This document shows positions 43,556-51,439 of a stretch of 64,000 nt of DNA, piece after piece. The stretch comes from an uncultured Bacteroidota bacterium. Its GTDB lineage: Bacteria > Bacteroidota > Bacteroidia > AKYH767-A > OLB10. Every line of letters begins with the position of its first letter. Position 1 is the first letter of the stretch. The stretch spans positions 62,001 through 126,000 of the forward strand of contig CAADHD010000010.1 in the NCBI GenBank assembly GCA_900696575.1. Direction: 5' to 3'. The translations under genes and the position numbers were made by a program. The notes below the pieces were generated by a model that searched no databases, was not told where the DNA came from, and saw only the letters and a program-made list of their open reading frames with translations.

Positions 43556-45082
43556 TCAATCAATCTGTAAGTTATTACGCCAGTAATCATTCAGGAAAAC
43601 ACCGTTGGGGTCGTTCTGCTTGCGCAGGTTCATCCAGTCATTCCACTTAGGATAAACAGAAGGAAGATATCCTTTCCATTCTGCCGAACTTCCATCAGGC
43701 ATGTATTTACCCCAATGCGGGCGGAAATTGTATTTGCGAAGCAGGTTCCAGAATTTGGTGTAATAATCAACCGGATTGCCATTGCTGTTGGCAAACCAGA
43801 ATATGTCAATGCGTATAACATCAGTCTGATAAGCGGGGCTTAACCAGAATTCGCTGTTCTTGGCTGCATAAATCTCTACACAAAATATCCCGGTGTTCTC
43901 ACAATTTTTTTCTGAAGCATAAAATGCTTTCATATCGTTCATCACAGCCTGCGACTGGTTAATCGGAATCCACAGTTCGGTAAACCATACAGGCATTATC
44001 CTGTCGCCCATCTGATTATCCATGGGTATGCCATTGTACCATACATCACTGAACTGCTGCACTCCGGGAGCTACAAACACAGAGCATATTGCCGGAAACA
44101 GAAATGGTTTGAAGGCAGCATTTACAACAGGAACAACATCCTTGTAAGTTTTACTGTTGGTTCCCACCAAATCGCCAAACCAATCAGGCCAGGTTCCCAT
44201 GGCAGTATAAAGAACATCCGCACCCAGCGTTGCCGGTATGGCGCTTCCTCCAATCCACGGAACTTCCTGATAAGGTTTTATATTTTTCGGATCATAAGGT
44301 GCACGCTTCGCCTGCCACACTACTGATTTGGTAACGAACTGCTGCGGCCACCAGATAATGCGCGTGTATTCTGTCTGTTCAAGAAACTGCTGAAAGCCCG
44401 GTTTGCCGTTACTCCCGTTTCCGAACAGATCAATCCGGCAATCATCAACCGTTGAAATAGTTTCATTGCCGGTGATATTGAAATTGGGAATGCATTTAAA
44501 AGTGGCTGAAACAATTACACCCATCAACCCCATGCTTGCCAAACCAACGGCATAAAAAGGATCATCGGGATTATCAGGGTTGGGGCGCGTGTAAGTAACT
44601 TTTTCAGCGCCATTGGTTCCGCAAATAATTACCTCCACACTCATCAGTGCTTCTTCAAATGCATATTGAGTGCTACCACCGGAAGAACCTGTAGAAAGAA
44701 ATCCGCCAATAGTCTGATGGGTAATTCCGCCAAGATCGCCTACGGCCATACCTTGCAGATCGAGTTGATAAAGCAGCGAATTTTCGAGTGTGGAAATCCC
44801 TGTAGGGTCAAAAGGATCCAAACCTAAATGACAACCGGCCTGAACGGTAACCGACATGTTCGATTTATCAATACTTACCGCATTCATTTTTGAAAGCATG
44901 ACATATAGGTTTTTGTCATTGACACTTTCGCTTTCAAGATTTCCGATGAGCGGAAAAGAATGTGCTGCTCCTCTTATGCAGATTACTTTACCTTGCTCTT
45001 TCGCTTGATTAACTAAACTGATAACATCGTTTTCATTTTCGGGCAGCCAGTAAAGAGCGCCATTTACATTGATGGAGTCCAT
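43556..45082 (-). CDS. FAD-linked oxidoreductase, aldonolactone-oxidase-like (paralogue 2)
   Basis: 508 residues from MDSINVNGALYWLPENEND, chosen because it aligns with the start of the neighbouring paralogue; 19 more codons are open upstream. The same two-domain layout is present, with RGAAHSFPLI (His41 at the potential covalent flavin site), TIGGFLSTGSSGGS and a C-terminal PHWGKYMPDG ... FLNDYW. The two genes lie 53 bp apart on the same strand and are an old tandem duplication. They share long motifs but differ across the substrate domain. Confidence 0.85.
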   Translation of the reverse strand: MDSINVNGALYWLPENENDVISLVNQAKEQGKVICIRGAAHSFPLIGNLESESVNDKNLYVMLSKMNAVSIDKSNMSVTVQAGCHLGLDPFDPTGISTLENSLLYQLDLQGMAVGDLGGITHQTIGGFLSTGSSGGSTQYAFEEALMSVEVIICGTNGAEKVTYTRPNPDNPDDPFYAVGLASMGLMGVIVSATFKCIPNFNITGNETISTVDDCRIDLFGNGSNGKPGFQQFLEQTEYTRIIWWPQQFVTKSVVWQAKRAPYDPKNIKPYQEVPWIGGSAIPATLGADVLYTAMGTWPDWFGDLVGTNSKTYKDVVPVVNAAFKPFLFPAICSVFVAPGVQQFSDVWYNGIPMDNQMGDRIMPVWFTELWIPINQSQAVMNDMKAFYASEKNCENTGIFCVEIYAAKNSEFWLSPAYQTDVIRIDIFWFANSNGNPVDYYTKFWNLLRKYNFRPHWGKYMPDGSSAEWKGYLPSVYPKWNDWMNLRKQNDPNGVFLNDYWRNNLQID

Positions 45083-45214
45083 AGAGAAAAGGTTGGTTGT
45101 AAGAGGAATTTTGACCGAAAGGTAAGCAAGCCTGTTCATTCACCGAAATAAATTTTAACGGCAGATTCCTGATAACCTTGAAGGCTGAAAAAAACTATTT
45201 CAAACTGTTTCTGT

Positions 45215-45222
45215 TATTTTTG
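45215..45222 (+). promoter_or_regulatory. Candidate -7 box for sorted hydrolase gene
   Basis: TATTTTTG (TAnnTTTG), 17 bases before the ATG at 45239. Confidence 0.4.
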
Positions 45223-45238
45223 GAAATCAATCCTGCCT

Positions 45239-46417
45239 ATGAAAAAGTTCGGTTTACTCTTCGCTTTACAGTTTGTTATTTTTCTTGGTTTTACTCAACC
45301 CTATTTGGTTGGCAACCGCTCCATCACCTTTACTGATCTCTCAAGAAATAACCGAAGCATTGCAACCGATATTTACTATCCGGCAAATACTTCAGGAAGT
45401 AATGTTCCTGTAGCAGGTAATGCGGGTGAAAAGTTTCCTGTGTTGGTTTTTGGCCATGGCTTTGTGATGGTAACAAGCGCTTATGCCAACATCTGGAATG
45501 CTGTTGTACCGCAAGGTTACATTGTTGTGCTACCCAATACAGAAAGCGGCTTTTCACCGAGTCATACTGAATTTTCCAAAGACATAGCTTTTCTGGTGAG
45601 CGCCATGCAAAGTGAAGGACAAAATAACTCCTCTGCCTTTTTTGATAAGGTTGATTCAACTTCATGCGTGATGGGTCACAGTATGGGTGGCGGTTCGAGT
45701 TTTCTTTCTGTTCAGTACAACAGCAGCATTACAGCCATTGCCAACCTTGCGGCTGCAGAAACCAATCCATCAGCCATTGCAGCCTGTGCAAACATTGCCA
45801 TTCCTGCTTTGGTAATTGCCGGAGGAAATGATTGCATTACACCACCCGCCAATCATCAGTTGCCCATGTACAATGCACTTTCTTCAGCCTGTAAAACATA
45901 CGTAAGCATAACAGGCGGAAGCCATTGCCAGATGGCTGAATCGAATTTCAATTGCAATTTCGGAGAACTGACATGTACTCCTGCACCTGCTATTACGCGC
46001 GCCCAGCAGCATGCCATTATTAATGCACTGCTTATTCCTTGGCTGAATTATCAGTTAAAAGGCGATTGCAATGCATGGAATGATTTTCAGAATCTGCTTT
46101 CTGCCGGTTCGGGAATTACTTCGCAGCAAAGCTGTACGGCCTGTGTAACCGGAATTACAAATCAGGATTTATACGGTAAGCTGAAAATCTTTCCCGTTCC
46201 GGCCCGTGATCATTTCTTAGTTCAGGCTGATGGATTCAACTCTTCAGTCAAAATCAGCATTTACAATTTACATGGAGTAAAAATTTCAGAACAGTTCATC
46301 AGCAGAAAAGATTCTAACTACTTCAAAGCAGAAGCCCCTGCAATCTCAGGATTATATCTTGTTGAAATGATTGCGGAAAACGGAGAAAGAAATTTTTCGC
46401 GGCTTATTGTTCAGTAA
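45239..46417 (+). CDS. T9SS-sorted alpha/beta hydrolase (polyesterase/chlorophyllase-like)
   Basis: 392 residues. A signal peptide ends near GFTQ. The hydrolase domain (about 25-285) has oxyanion HGFVM, nucleophile Ser148 in GHSMGGGSS, acid Asp198 (GGNDCITPP) and His229 (TGGSHCQM). Several Cys pairs suit a secreted protein. The layout resembles chlorophyllase, cutinase-like and PET-hydrolase-like polyester hydrolases. Residues about 313-392 are a type A T9SS sorting domain, so it is displayed or released at the surface. The substrate cannot be read from sequence. The stop overlaps the convergent purF stop by 7 bases. Confidence 0.88.
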   Translation: MKKFGLLFALQFVIFLGFTQPYLVGNRSITFTDLSRNNRSIATDIYYPANTSGSNVPVAGNAGEKFPVLVFGHGFVMVTSAYANIWNAVVPQGYIVVLPNTESGFSPSHTEFSKDIAFLVSAMQSEGQNNSSAFFDKVDSTSCVMGHSMGGGSSFLSVQYNSSITAIANLAAAETNPSAIAACANIAIPALVIAGGNDCITPPANHQLPMYNALSSACKTYVSITGGSHCQMAESNFNCNFGELTCTPAPAITRAQQHAIINALLIPWLNYQLKGDCNAWNDFQNLLSAGSGITSQQSCTACVTGITNQDLYGKLKIFPVPARDHFLVQADGFNSSVKISIYNLHGVKISEQFISRKDSNYFKAEAPAISGLYLVEMIAENGERNFSRLIVQ

Positions 46418-48294
46418 GCACGAGCATTGATGCCCTGCATGTAATTGACAAAAGCACGGCAGGCTACACGGTTACCTCCCGGTGTGGGATAATTGCCTGT
46501 AAAGTACCAGTCGCCACGGTGATTGGGGCAGGAATGATGCAGGTCTTCGATCTTCTGGAAAATAATTTTCACCGGTATCTTGCATTCAGGCGGAGTAACC
46601 ATTTCGGCAATCTGATCACTGATTTGCTGAGCGGTGAACGGCTGGTAAATCATCCGTACATGGTTACGCGCATCATGGCGTTTCATGGATAATTCTTCTA
46701 AACAGCGGCCATACACTTCGTCCATTATATGCTCTATCTGATTTTTCTCCAGCAGTTTGATGGCTGCCCGGAAGGCAATCAGGTCTCCGATTTTGGCCAT
46801 GTCAATTCCATAACAATCGGGATAACGGATCTGAGGAGCAGAGGAAACGATAACAATCTTTTTTGGCTCCAGGCGTGCCAGCATACGTATGATAGAATTT
46901 TTCAAGGTTGTTCCGCGAACGATGGAATCATCAATCACCACTAAGTTATCTTCCTTCGGACAGATGGTTCCATACGTAATGTCATACACATGCGTAACAA
47001 GATCACTGCGTTCATCATCATTGGTAATAAACGTACGAAGCTTGGCATCCTTGATGGCAATCTTTTCAAAACGCGGTTTGATAGACAGAATACGATTGAG
47101 CATCTCATCTGTCATCTCATGGGCATGAGATTTTATTTTTCTGCGCTTATGTTCTCTCAGATAATCTTCCATGCCTTCCATCATTCCGTAAAAAGCGACT
47201 TCGGCCGTATTGGGAATAAAAGAGAAAACCGTATTTCGTAAATCATGATCAACGGCATGAAGTACTCCGGTGCAAAGCTGACGGCCTAACTCTTTTCTTT
47301 CCTTGTAGATTTCTGTATCGCTGCCGCGTGAAAAATAAATTCTTTCGAACGAACAACTGAGTTTCTGTTTCGGTTCCAGAATTACAGGCTGCGATATTCT
47401 GCCGTTCTTTTTAATGATAAGTGCATGACCCGGTTTTATTTCTTCAATTTTTCCGAAAGGAACATTGAAGGCAGTTTGAATAGCAGGTCTTTCACTCGTA
47501 ACCACGACCACTTCATTGTCTGTATAAAAATAAGCGGGACGGATACCGTTAGGATCGCGCAGTACAAATGCATCGCCATTGCCAATCAATCCGGCAATGA
47601 CATAACCGCCATCCCAGTTGCGCGATGAGCGCCTGAGTATGTTGGCTATATCAAGATGCTCGGCTATAAGCGGTGTAGTTTCCGATTTAGAATTACCTAA
47701 TTCTTTGAACTTGTAATAGAGTGCATCATTTTCTTCATCCAGAAAATGGCCGATGTTTTCCATTACGGTAACCGTATCGGATTTTTCGCGAGGAACCTGT
47801 CCCAATTCAATAAGCTGATTAAACAGATCATCCACATTGGTCATGTTGAAATTTCCGGCAACAACCAGGTTTCGGGTCATCCAGTTGTTCTGCCTGAGAA
47901 AGGGATGACAGGTTTCAATGGTATTTCCTCCGAAAGTTCCATAGCGCAGATGCCCGAGATATAATTCGCTTAAAAAAGGAATTTGAGAGTGCTTGCTCTT
48001 TCCGTTTTCCAATAATGCTTTTTCAACTTTGGCATATACCCCATCAATAATGTCATGTATGGCATTGGAAGCAATGGAGCGCCAGCGGTCTATGTATTCG
48101 CTGCCCGGCTGCGGATCGAGTTTGATAGAAGCAATGCCAGCACCATCCTGTCCGCGGTTATGCTGCTTTTCCATAAGCAGGAAAAGCTTATGCAGGCCGT
48201 ACAGTTCGCTGCCGTACTTCTCTTTGTAATAAGGTAACGGCTTAAGCAGCCTTACCAGTGCAACACCGCATTCATGCTTTATAAAATCGCTCAT
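46411..48294 (-). CDS. purF: Amidophosphoribosyltransferase, PurF family
   Basis: 627 residues from MSDFIKHECGVALV. A frame 5 codons longer exists, but its start lies inside the -7 box. The enzyme makes phosphoribosylamine from PRPP and glutamine, the first step of purine synthesis. The N-terminal glutamine amidotransferase domain has Cys9 (ECGVA) as likely nucleophile after processing, with HNRGQDGAG and LGHLRYGTFG. The C-terminal phosphoribosyltransferase domain has the PRPP loop VVIDDSIVRGTTLKN. Longer than E. coli PurF (about 505), as in other Bacteroidota, because of inserts and a C-terminal extension. Confidence 0.93.
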   Translation of the reverse strand: MSDFIKHECGVALVRLLKPLPYYKEKYGSELYGLHKLFLLMEKQHNRGQDGAGIASIKLDPQPGSEYIDRWRSIASNAIHDIIDGVYAKVEKALLENGKSKHSQIPFLSELYLGHLRYGTFGGNTIETCHPFLRQNNWMTRNLVVAGNFNMTNVDDLFNQLIELGQVPREKSDTVTVMENIGHFLDEENDALYYKFKELGNSKSETTPLIAEHLDIANILRRSSRNWDGGYVIAGLIGNGDAFVLRDPNGIRPAYFYTDNEVVVVTSERPAIQTAFNVPFGKIEEIKPGHALIIKKNGRISQPVILEPKQKLSCSFERIYFSRGSDTEIYKERKELGRQLCTGVLHAVDHDLRNTVFSFIPNTAEVAFYGMMEGMEDYLREHKRRKIKSHAHEMTDEMLNRILSIKPRFEKIAIKDAKLRTFITNDDERSDLVTHVYDITYGTICPKEDNLVVIDDSIVRGTTLKNSIIRMLARLEPKKIVIVSSAPQIRYPDCYGIDMAKIGDLIAFRAAIKLLEKNQIEHIMDEVYGRCLEELSMKRHDARNHVRMIYQPFTAQQISDQIAEMVTPPECKIPVKIIFQKIEDLHHSCPNHRGDWYFTGNYPTPGGNRVACRAFVNYMQGINARAY

Positions 48295-48306
48295 GGGGAT
48301 GGAGTG

Positions 48307-48314
48307 CAAAGGTA
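48307..48314 (-). promoter_or_regulatory. Candidate -7 box for purF
   Basis: The minus strand reads TACCTTTG (TAnnTTTG), 13 bases before the chosen ATG. It overlaps the alternative upstream start at 48309, so it supports the shorter protein. Confidence 0.42.
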
Positions 48315-48392
48315 GGAATTAGGAAGGCAGGCAACGGATGGAAGATTAGAATAACAGAACAATGGAACAAAAGGATATTAGAACAATTAATT

Positions 48393-48429
48393 CCCCTCTG
48401 TGTGAATGCCAGTGCGCTGGCGTGAGGGG
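48393..48429. repeat. Nested hairpin element in purF-DUF559 spacer
   Basis: Outer arms CCCCTC (48393-48398) and GAGGGG (48424-48429) enclose GCCAG (48408-48412), loop TGCG and CTGGC (48417-48421). Flanks AATTAATT and AGGGGTGTGTTAATT (to 48466) add partial symmetry. It is a candidate dispersed element rather than a simple terminator, because no T run follows on either strand. Confidence 0.5.
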
Positions 48430-48460
48430 GTGCGCAAGTCTCTGCATTGGCAGGGGTGTG

Positions 48461-48724
48461 TTAATTCCTCTCTATCTCCTCTATTTTTCTCTCAATTACC
48501 CGAAGCACATTTTCAATATCGTCCATCACCTCCCTGTCATCAAACCGTAGAATTGTTATTCCTGAATCATTCATCCTCTTTTCCTTTATCCTGTCTTTTT
48601 TCTCAACTTCTTCTAACTGATGTGAAAATCCATCAAGTTCAATTGCCAGCATAAGTTCGCGGCAAAAAAAATCAAGTATGTAATTTCCAATTGGCTTTAA
48701 GATAATACAGATAAGCCGGCACAA
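48461..48724 (-). pseudogene. DUF559 endonuclease-like remnant, N-terminus missing
   Basis: 87 open codons with no ATG start; a TTG at 48724 is the only start candidate. The region KPIGNYILDFFCRELMLAIELDG through ITILRFDDREV matches the DUF559 (Vsr/restriction-endonuclease-like) core, including the IELDG and LRF strands. Full-length DUF559 proteins have about 110-130 residues with a helical N-terminal part (LRKNMTEAE-type) that is lacking here, and the gene abuts the end of the next gene. It is probably a decayed fragment, though a TTG-started short protein cannot be excluded. Confidence 0.55.
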
Positions 48725-48732
48725 AAAAATAA

Positions 48733-49455
48733 TTACTTCCCCGCCAGCTTCTTCAGTTCCTCTCTCAGTGTTTCTTCGCTCTGCAGGCCGGTAAGTCTTT
48801 TTATCTCTATACCATCGGCTATGAAGGTAATAACCGGTATGGGGCTTATGTTCAATTTGGCTGAGAGTTGCCTGGCTTCATCGGTGTTAATCTGCACTAC
48901 TTCAACACGGCCATTAAACTCTTTAGCCAGGTTTTCAATGTAAGGTTTCATCTTACGGCATGGGAGGCACCAGGGGGCGTAGAAGTCAATCATCAACAGG
49001 CGGTTAGCAGTGATGAGTTGTTGGTAATCATTCTCAGTAAAAGTATCGGGTTCATTGCTTTCGCCCGCTACAGGCAGTTTAGCCATCTTCCAGCTTTGAA
49101 TGCCACCGGCCAGATGGTGAACGTTAGTATAGCCCATGGTGTGAAGCCTTTCAACGGCTGAGTTACTCCGGCTTCCCGAAAGGCAATAGATTAGCAAGGG
49201 CTTGTCTTTGGGCAGTGAAGTTAACTGTTTCTGAAAGTCCTCGGCATAATAATCCATGTTGATGGCTGAAGCTATGTGGCCGCTTTCAAATTCCTTTTTA
49301 GTACGTACATCAATAATCCATTCGTCCGTAGTTTTTTCCATCAAAGCGGAAAATTGCTGTGCATCTAACTGCGAAGCTGTGGGCTGCCGCTGACCGCACG
49401 ATTGAAATGAAATCAGCGCAAATGCAATCAGGAAGGTAAGTTGAATTTTATTCAT
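48733..49455 (-). CDS. Rhodanese-thioredoxin fusion lipoprotein
   Basis: 240 residues from MNKIQLTFLIAFALISFQSC, a lipobox signal. The rhodanese domain (about 30-125) has active-site Cys in LIYCLSGSRSNSAV. The thioredoxin domain (about 130-240) has redox motif CLPC in FYAPWCLPCRKM. The pairing suggests transfer or reduction of persulfide sulfur at the periplasmic face. It overlaps the upstream DUF983 gene end by 8 bases, so it belongs to the sulfur operon. Confidence 0.88.
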   Translation of the reverse strand: MNKIQLTFLIAFALISFQSCGQRQPTASQLDAQQFSALMEKTTDEWIIDVRTKKEFESGHIASAINMDYYAEDFQKQLTSLPKDKPLLIYCLSGSRSNSAVERLHTMGYTNVHHLAGGIQSWKMAKLPVAGESNEPDTFTENDYQQLITANRLLMIDFYAPWCLPCRKMKPYIENLAKEFNGRVEVVQINTDEARQLSAKLNISPIPVITFIADGIEIKRLTGLQSEETLREELKKLAGK

Positions 49456-49852
49456 GGCCGGGTTTATGTTTTTCTGTAACAAAAACTGCATCTTTTTCAT
49501 ACTTCACAAAAATACTCAGCCACAAGGTGCGCGACCACCGGAAGGTAACCGGCATAAGCACAATGAGCGCTACCGTAATGTAAATGAGAAATGCAATAGT
49601 ATCAACCGGTGTAATGAGCGACCAGATAAGATAGGAAACTATTCCAAAGCCAACGGTAAGTGCATAAGACACATACATGGCTCCGTAATAGAAGCCGGTT
49701 TCGGGCATGTAGGTTTGATGGCATACAAGACAATGGTCGAGCATTTTCATTCCGTCTTTCTGATACGGGTTTTCATGCTCAAACATTTTTCCTTTAAGGC
49801 AATGCGGGCAGCGGTTGCAGGTGATGGAATAAATTTTCTGAAAGAGTTTCAT
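49448..49852 (-). CDS. DUF983 membrane protein with zinc-ribbon-like start
   Basis: 134 residues. CNRCPHCLKGKMF and CLVCHQTYMPETGFYYGAMY are the cysteine pairs and the MPETGFYYGAMYVSYAL segment of DUF983, followed by two membrane helices (about 65-115). Function is unknown; the cysteines probably bind zinc. It lies 5 bases after thioredoxin and within the sulfur gene run. Confidence 0.82.
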   Translation of the reverse strand: MKLFQKIYSITCNRCPHCLKGKMFEHENPYQKDGMKMLDHCLVCHQTYMPETGFYYGAMYVSYALTVGFGIVSYLIWSLITPVDTIAFLIYITVALIVLMPVTFRWSRTLWLSIFVKYEKDAVFVTEKHKPGHE

Positions 49853-49857
49853 CAGAT

Positions 49858-50175
49858 TTAATTTTGGAATTTATTGATTATTCCGGCTAATTCTCCTGCA
49901 GGCATTACTCCGCTTTGCCGCCACACAGGGTTTCCATTCTTAAAAAGTATCAGTGTTGGTACTCCCTGTATGTGGTAAGTTGAAGCCACGGGAGGGTTGC
50001 GGTCAACATCTACTTTAAGAATACGGACCCTGCTGCCCACCATGTTTTTCAATTCTTCGAGGATGGGTTTCATCATTTTGCACGGGCCGCACCATTCGGC
50101 AAAAAAATCAACCAGCACCAGATTTTCTGATTTGATAATGTCGGAAAAGGTTTGTGGTTTTTCGGTAGTTGTCAT
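49858..50175 (-). CDS. trxA: Thioredoxin
   Basis: 105 residues, cytoplasmic. Active site FFAEWCGPCKMMKPIL; the cis-proline turn is in GVPTLILFKNG. It reduces protein disulfides and, in this context, probably regenerates the rhodanese/persulfide enzymes encoded beside it. The symbol is the generic family name. Confidence 0.9.
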   Translation of the reverse strand: MTTTEKPQTFSDIIKSENLVLVDFFAEWCGPCKMMKPILEELKNMVGSRVRILKVDVDRNPPVASTYHIQGVPTLILFKNGNPVWRQSGVMPAGELAGIINKFQN

Positions 50176-50205
50176 ATCAAAATTATTTTTTAAGAGAACA
50201 CTTAT

Positions 50206-50238
50206 GTGCGTAAACGCCTTTCAGGGCAACGGGTGAGC
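50206..50238 (-). repeat. REP-like palindrome, copy E1
   Basis: Read on the minus strand: CACCCGTTGCCCTGAAAGGC then a tail ending ACGCAC. It forms an inverted pair with copy E2 26 bases away. Confidence 0.55.
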
Positions 50239-50264
50239 CATGGATGATGTAAGTAATTTCCCTT

Positions 50265-50298
50265 CCCGCACCCGTAACCCTGAAAGGTTCCTGCGTAT
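50265..50298 (+). repeat. REP-like palindrome, copy E2
   Basis: CGCACCCGTAACCCTGAAAG then GTTCCTGCG. Opposite orientation to E1; together they could fold into one long hairpin in the 176-bp spacer between the YeeE gene pair and trxA. Confidence 0.6.
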
Positions 50299-50351
50299 AG
50301 TTCCTAACTGAGATATATGATGCGCGATTGCAGTTGTATGAAAGATTCATA

Positions 50352-50867
50352 TCAATGCGGAAGTTTTTCTCTGAAGTAACCATAAACCCATGTTCCGGCT
50401 ATGGCAGCAATGAGTACAACAATAATAGCTGTAATGCCTGAGCCGATTAACGCAAACAAGGGACCCGGACAAGCCCCTGTCAATGCCCATCCGAAACCGA
50501 ATATCAACCCGCCAATTACTTGTCCTTTATTGAATTTTTTGGGATGAATTTCTACCGTTTCGCCATAGATGGTTTTAATGCCAAACTTACGGATAAGCCA
50601 AACGGAAATCATCCCTGTAACTACAGCACTGCCAATAATGCCGTACATGTGGAACGATTGAAACCGGAACATTTCCTGAATGCGGTACCAGCTTATTACT
50701 TCAGCTTTGATAAGAAGCAATCCAAATAGCATACCGGCAGCCAGATACTTAAGGTTATGCCACCATTTATGCTCAAGGTGGCTTTCGTTAACGCACACTG
50801 CATCCAGAGAGCGTACTTCAAAATCGGTATTCGTTTCCTGAATGTGATTTTTTGTCAATGTTTCCAT
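50352..50867 (-). CDS. YeeE/YedE half-transporter (DUF6691-type)
   Basis: 171 residues from METLTKNHIQE; the open frame reaches further up but overlaps the preceding gene. Four membrane helices; conserved Cys motif ALTGACPGPLFALIGSG as in YeeE/YedE (TsuA-like) thiosulfate transporters. With the next gene it makes up a full transporter in two halves. Starts 5 bases after its partner's stop. Confidence 0.85.
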   Translation of the reverse strand: METLTKNHIQETNTDFEVRSLDAVCVNESHLEHKWWHNLKYLAAGMLFGLLLIKAEVISWYRIQEMFRFQSFHMYGIIGSAVVTGMISVWLIRKFGIKTIYGETVEIHPKKFNKGQVIGGLIFGFGWALTGACPGPLFALIGSGITAIIVVLIAAIAGTWVYGYFREKLPH

Positions 50868-50872
50868 AATGC

Positions 50873-51433
50873 TTACAGACTGAGGATTAAAGGAAGAATA
50901 AAATTGGCCATAAGAATACCTCCAGCCATAAAGCAACAGGTAGCAATGAGCGAAGGCAACTGAAGAGATGATAAGCCCATGATGGCATGGCCACTTGTAC
51001 AGCCACCTGCATAACGGGTACCGAAGCCGACAAGGAATCCGCCCACAATCATCATCAGAAATCCTTTAAGAGAAAACAAACTGCTCCAGCTTACCAACGA
51101 TTCGGGCACAATGCCTGAAACCGGAATTCCGTAACCGGCCAGTTCTTCGGCAAGTTTAGGGTTAATGTCGGGCGTTAAACCGGTAACCAAAAACCGAGAG
51201 GTTAAAACTGCCCCGAATAAAATACCGGCTACAAAGAACAGGTTCCATCTTTCTTTCTTCCAATCGTACTTAAAGAAAGGAATGTTGGCAGGAAAACATG
51301 ATGCGCAAACATGGCGCATGGATGAGCTGATGCCAAAGGTTTTATTACCAATGAGCAGCAGCAACGGAACGGTAAGTCCGATTAATGGGCCGCTTACATA
51401 CCACGGCCAGGGGTTCATGAGGAGCACTTTCAT
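50873..51433 (-). CDS. YeeE/YedE family sulfur transporter, first half
   Basis: 186 residues, about five membrane helices. It has the TsuA-type motif GTRYAGGCTSGHAIMGLSSL with the conserved cysteine used for thiosulfate relay in known members, and a second Cys pair MRHVCASCFP early on. It probably imports thiosulfate or another reduced sulfur species across the inner membrane, together with the half-size partner after it. Confidence 0.86.
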   Translation of the reverse strand: MKVLLMNPWPWYVSGPLIGLTVPLLLLIGNKTFGISSSMRHVCASCFPANIPFFKYDWKKERWNLFFVAGILFGAVLTSRFLVTGLTPDINPKLAEELAGYGIPVSGIVPESLVSWSSLFSLKGFLMMIVGGFLVGFGTRYAGGCTSGHAIMGLSSLQLPSLIATCCFMAGGILMANFILPLILSL

Positions 51434-51439
51434 ATTGTT

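Noticed and set aside
48393-48429. Rho-independent terminator of purF or DUF559
   Set aside because: The hairpin lies upstream of purF, and no T run follows it on either strand.
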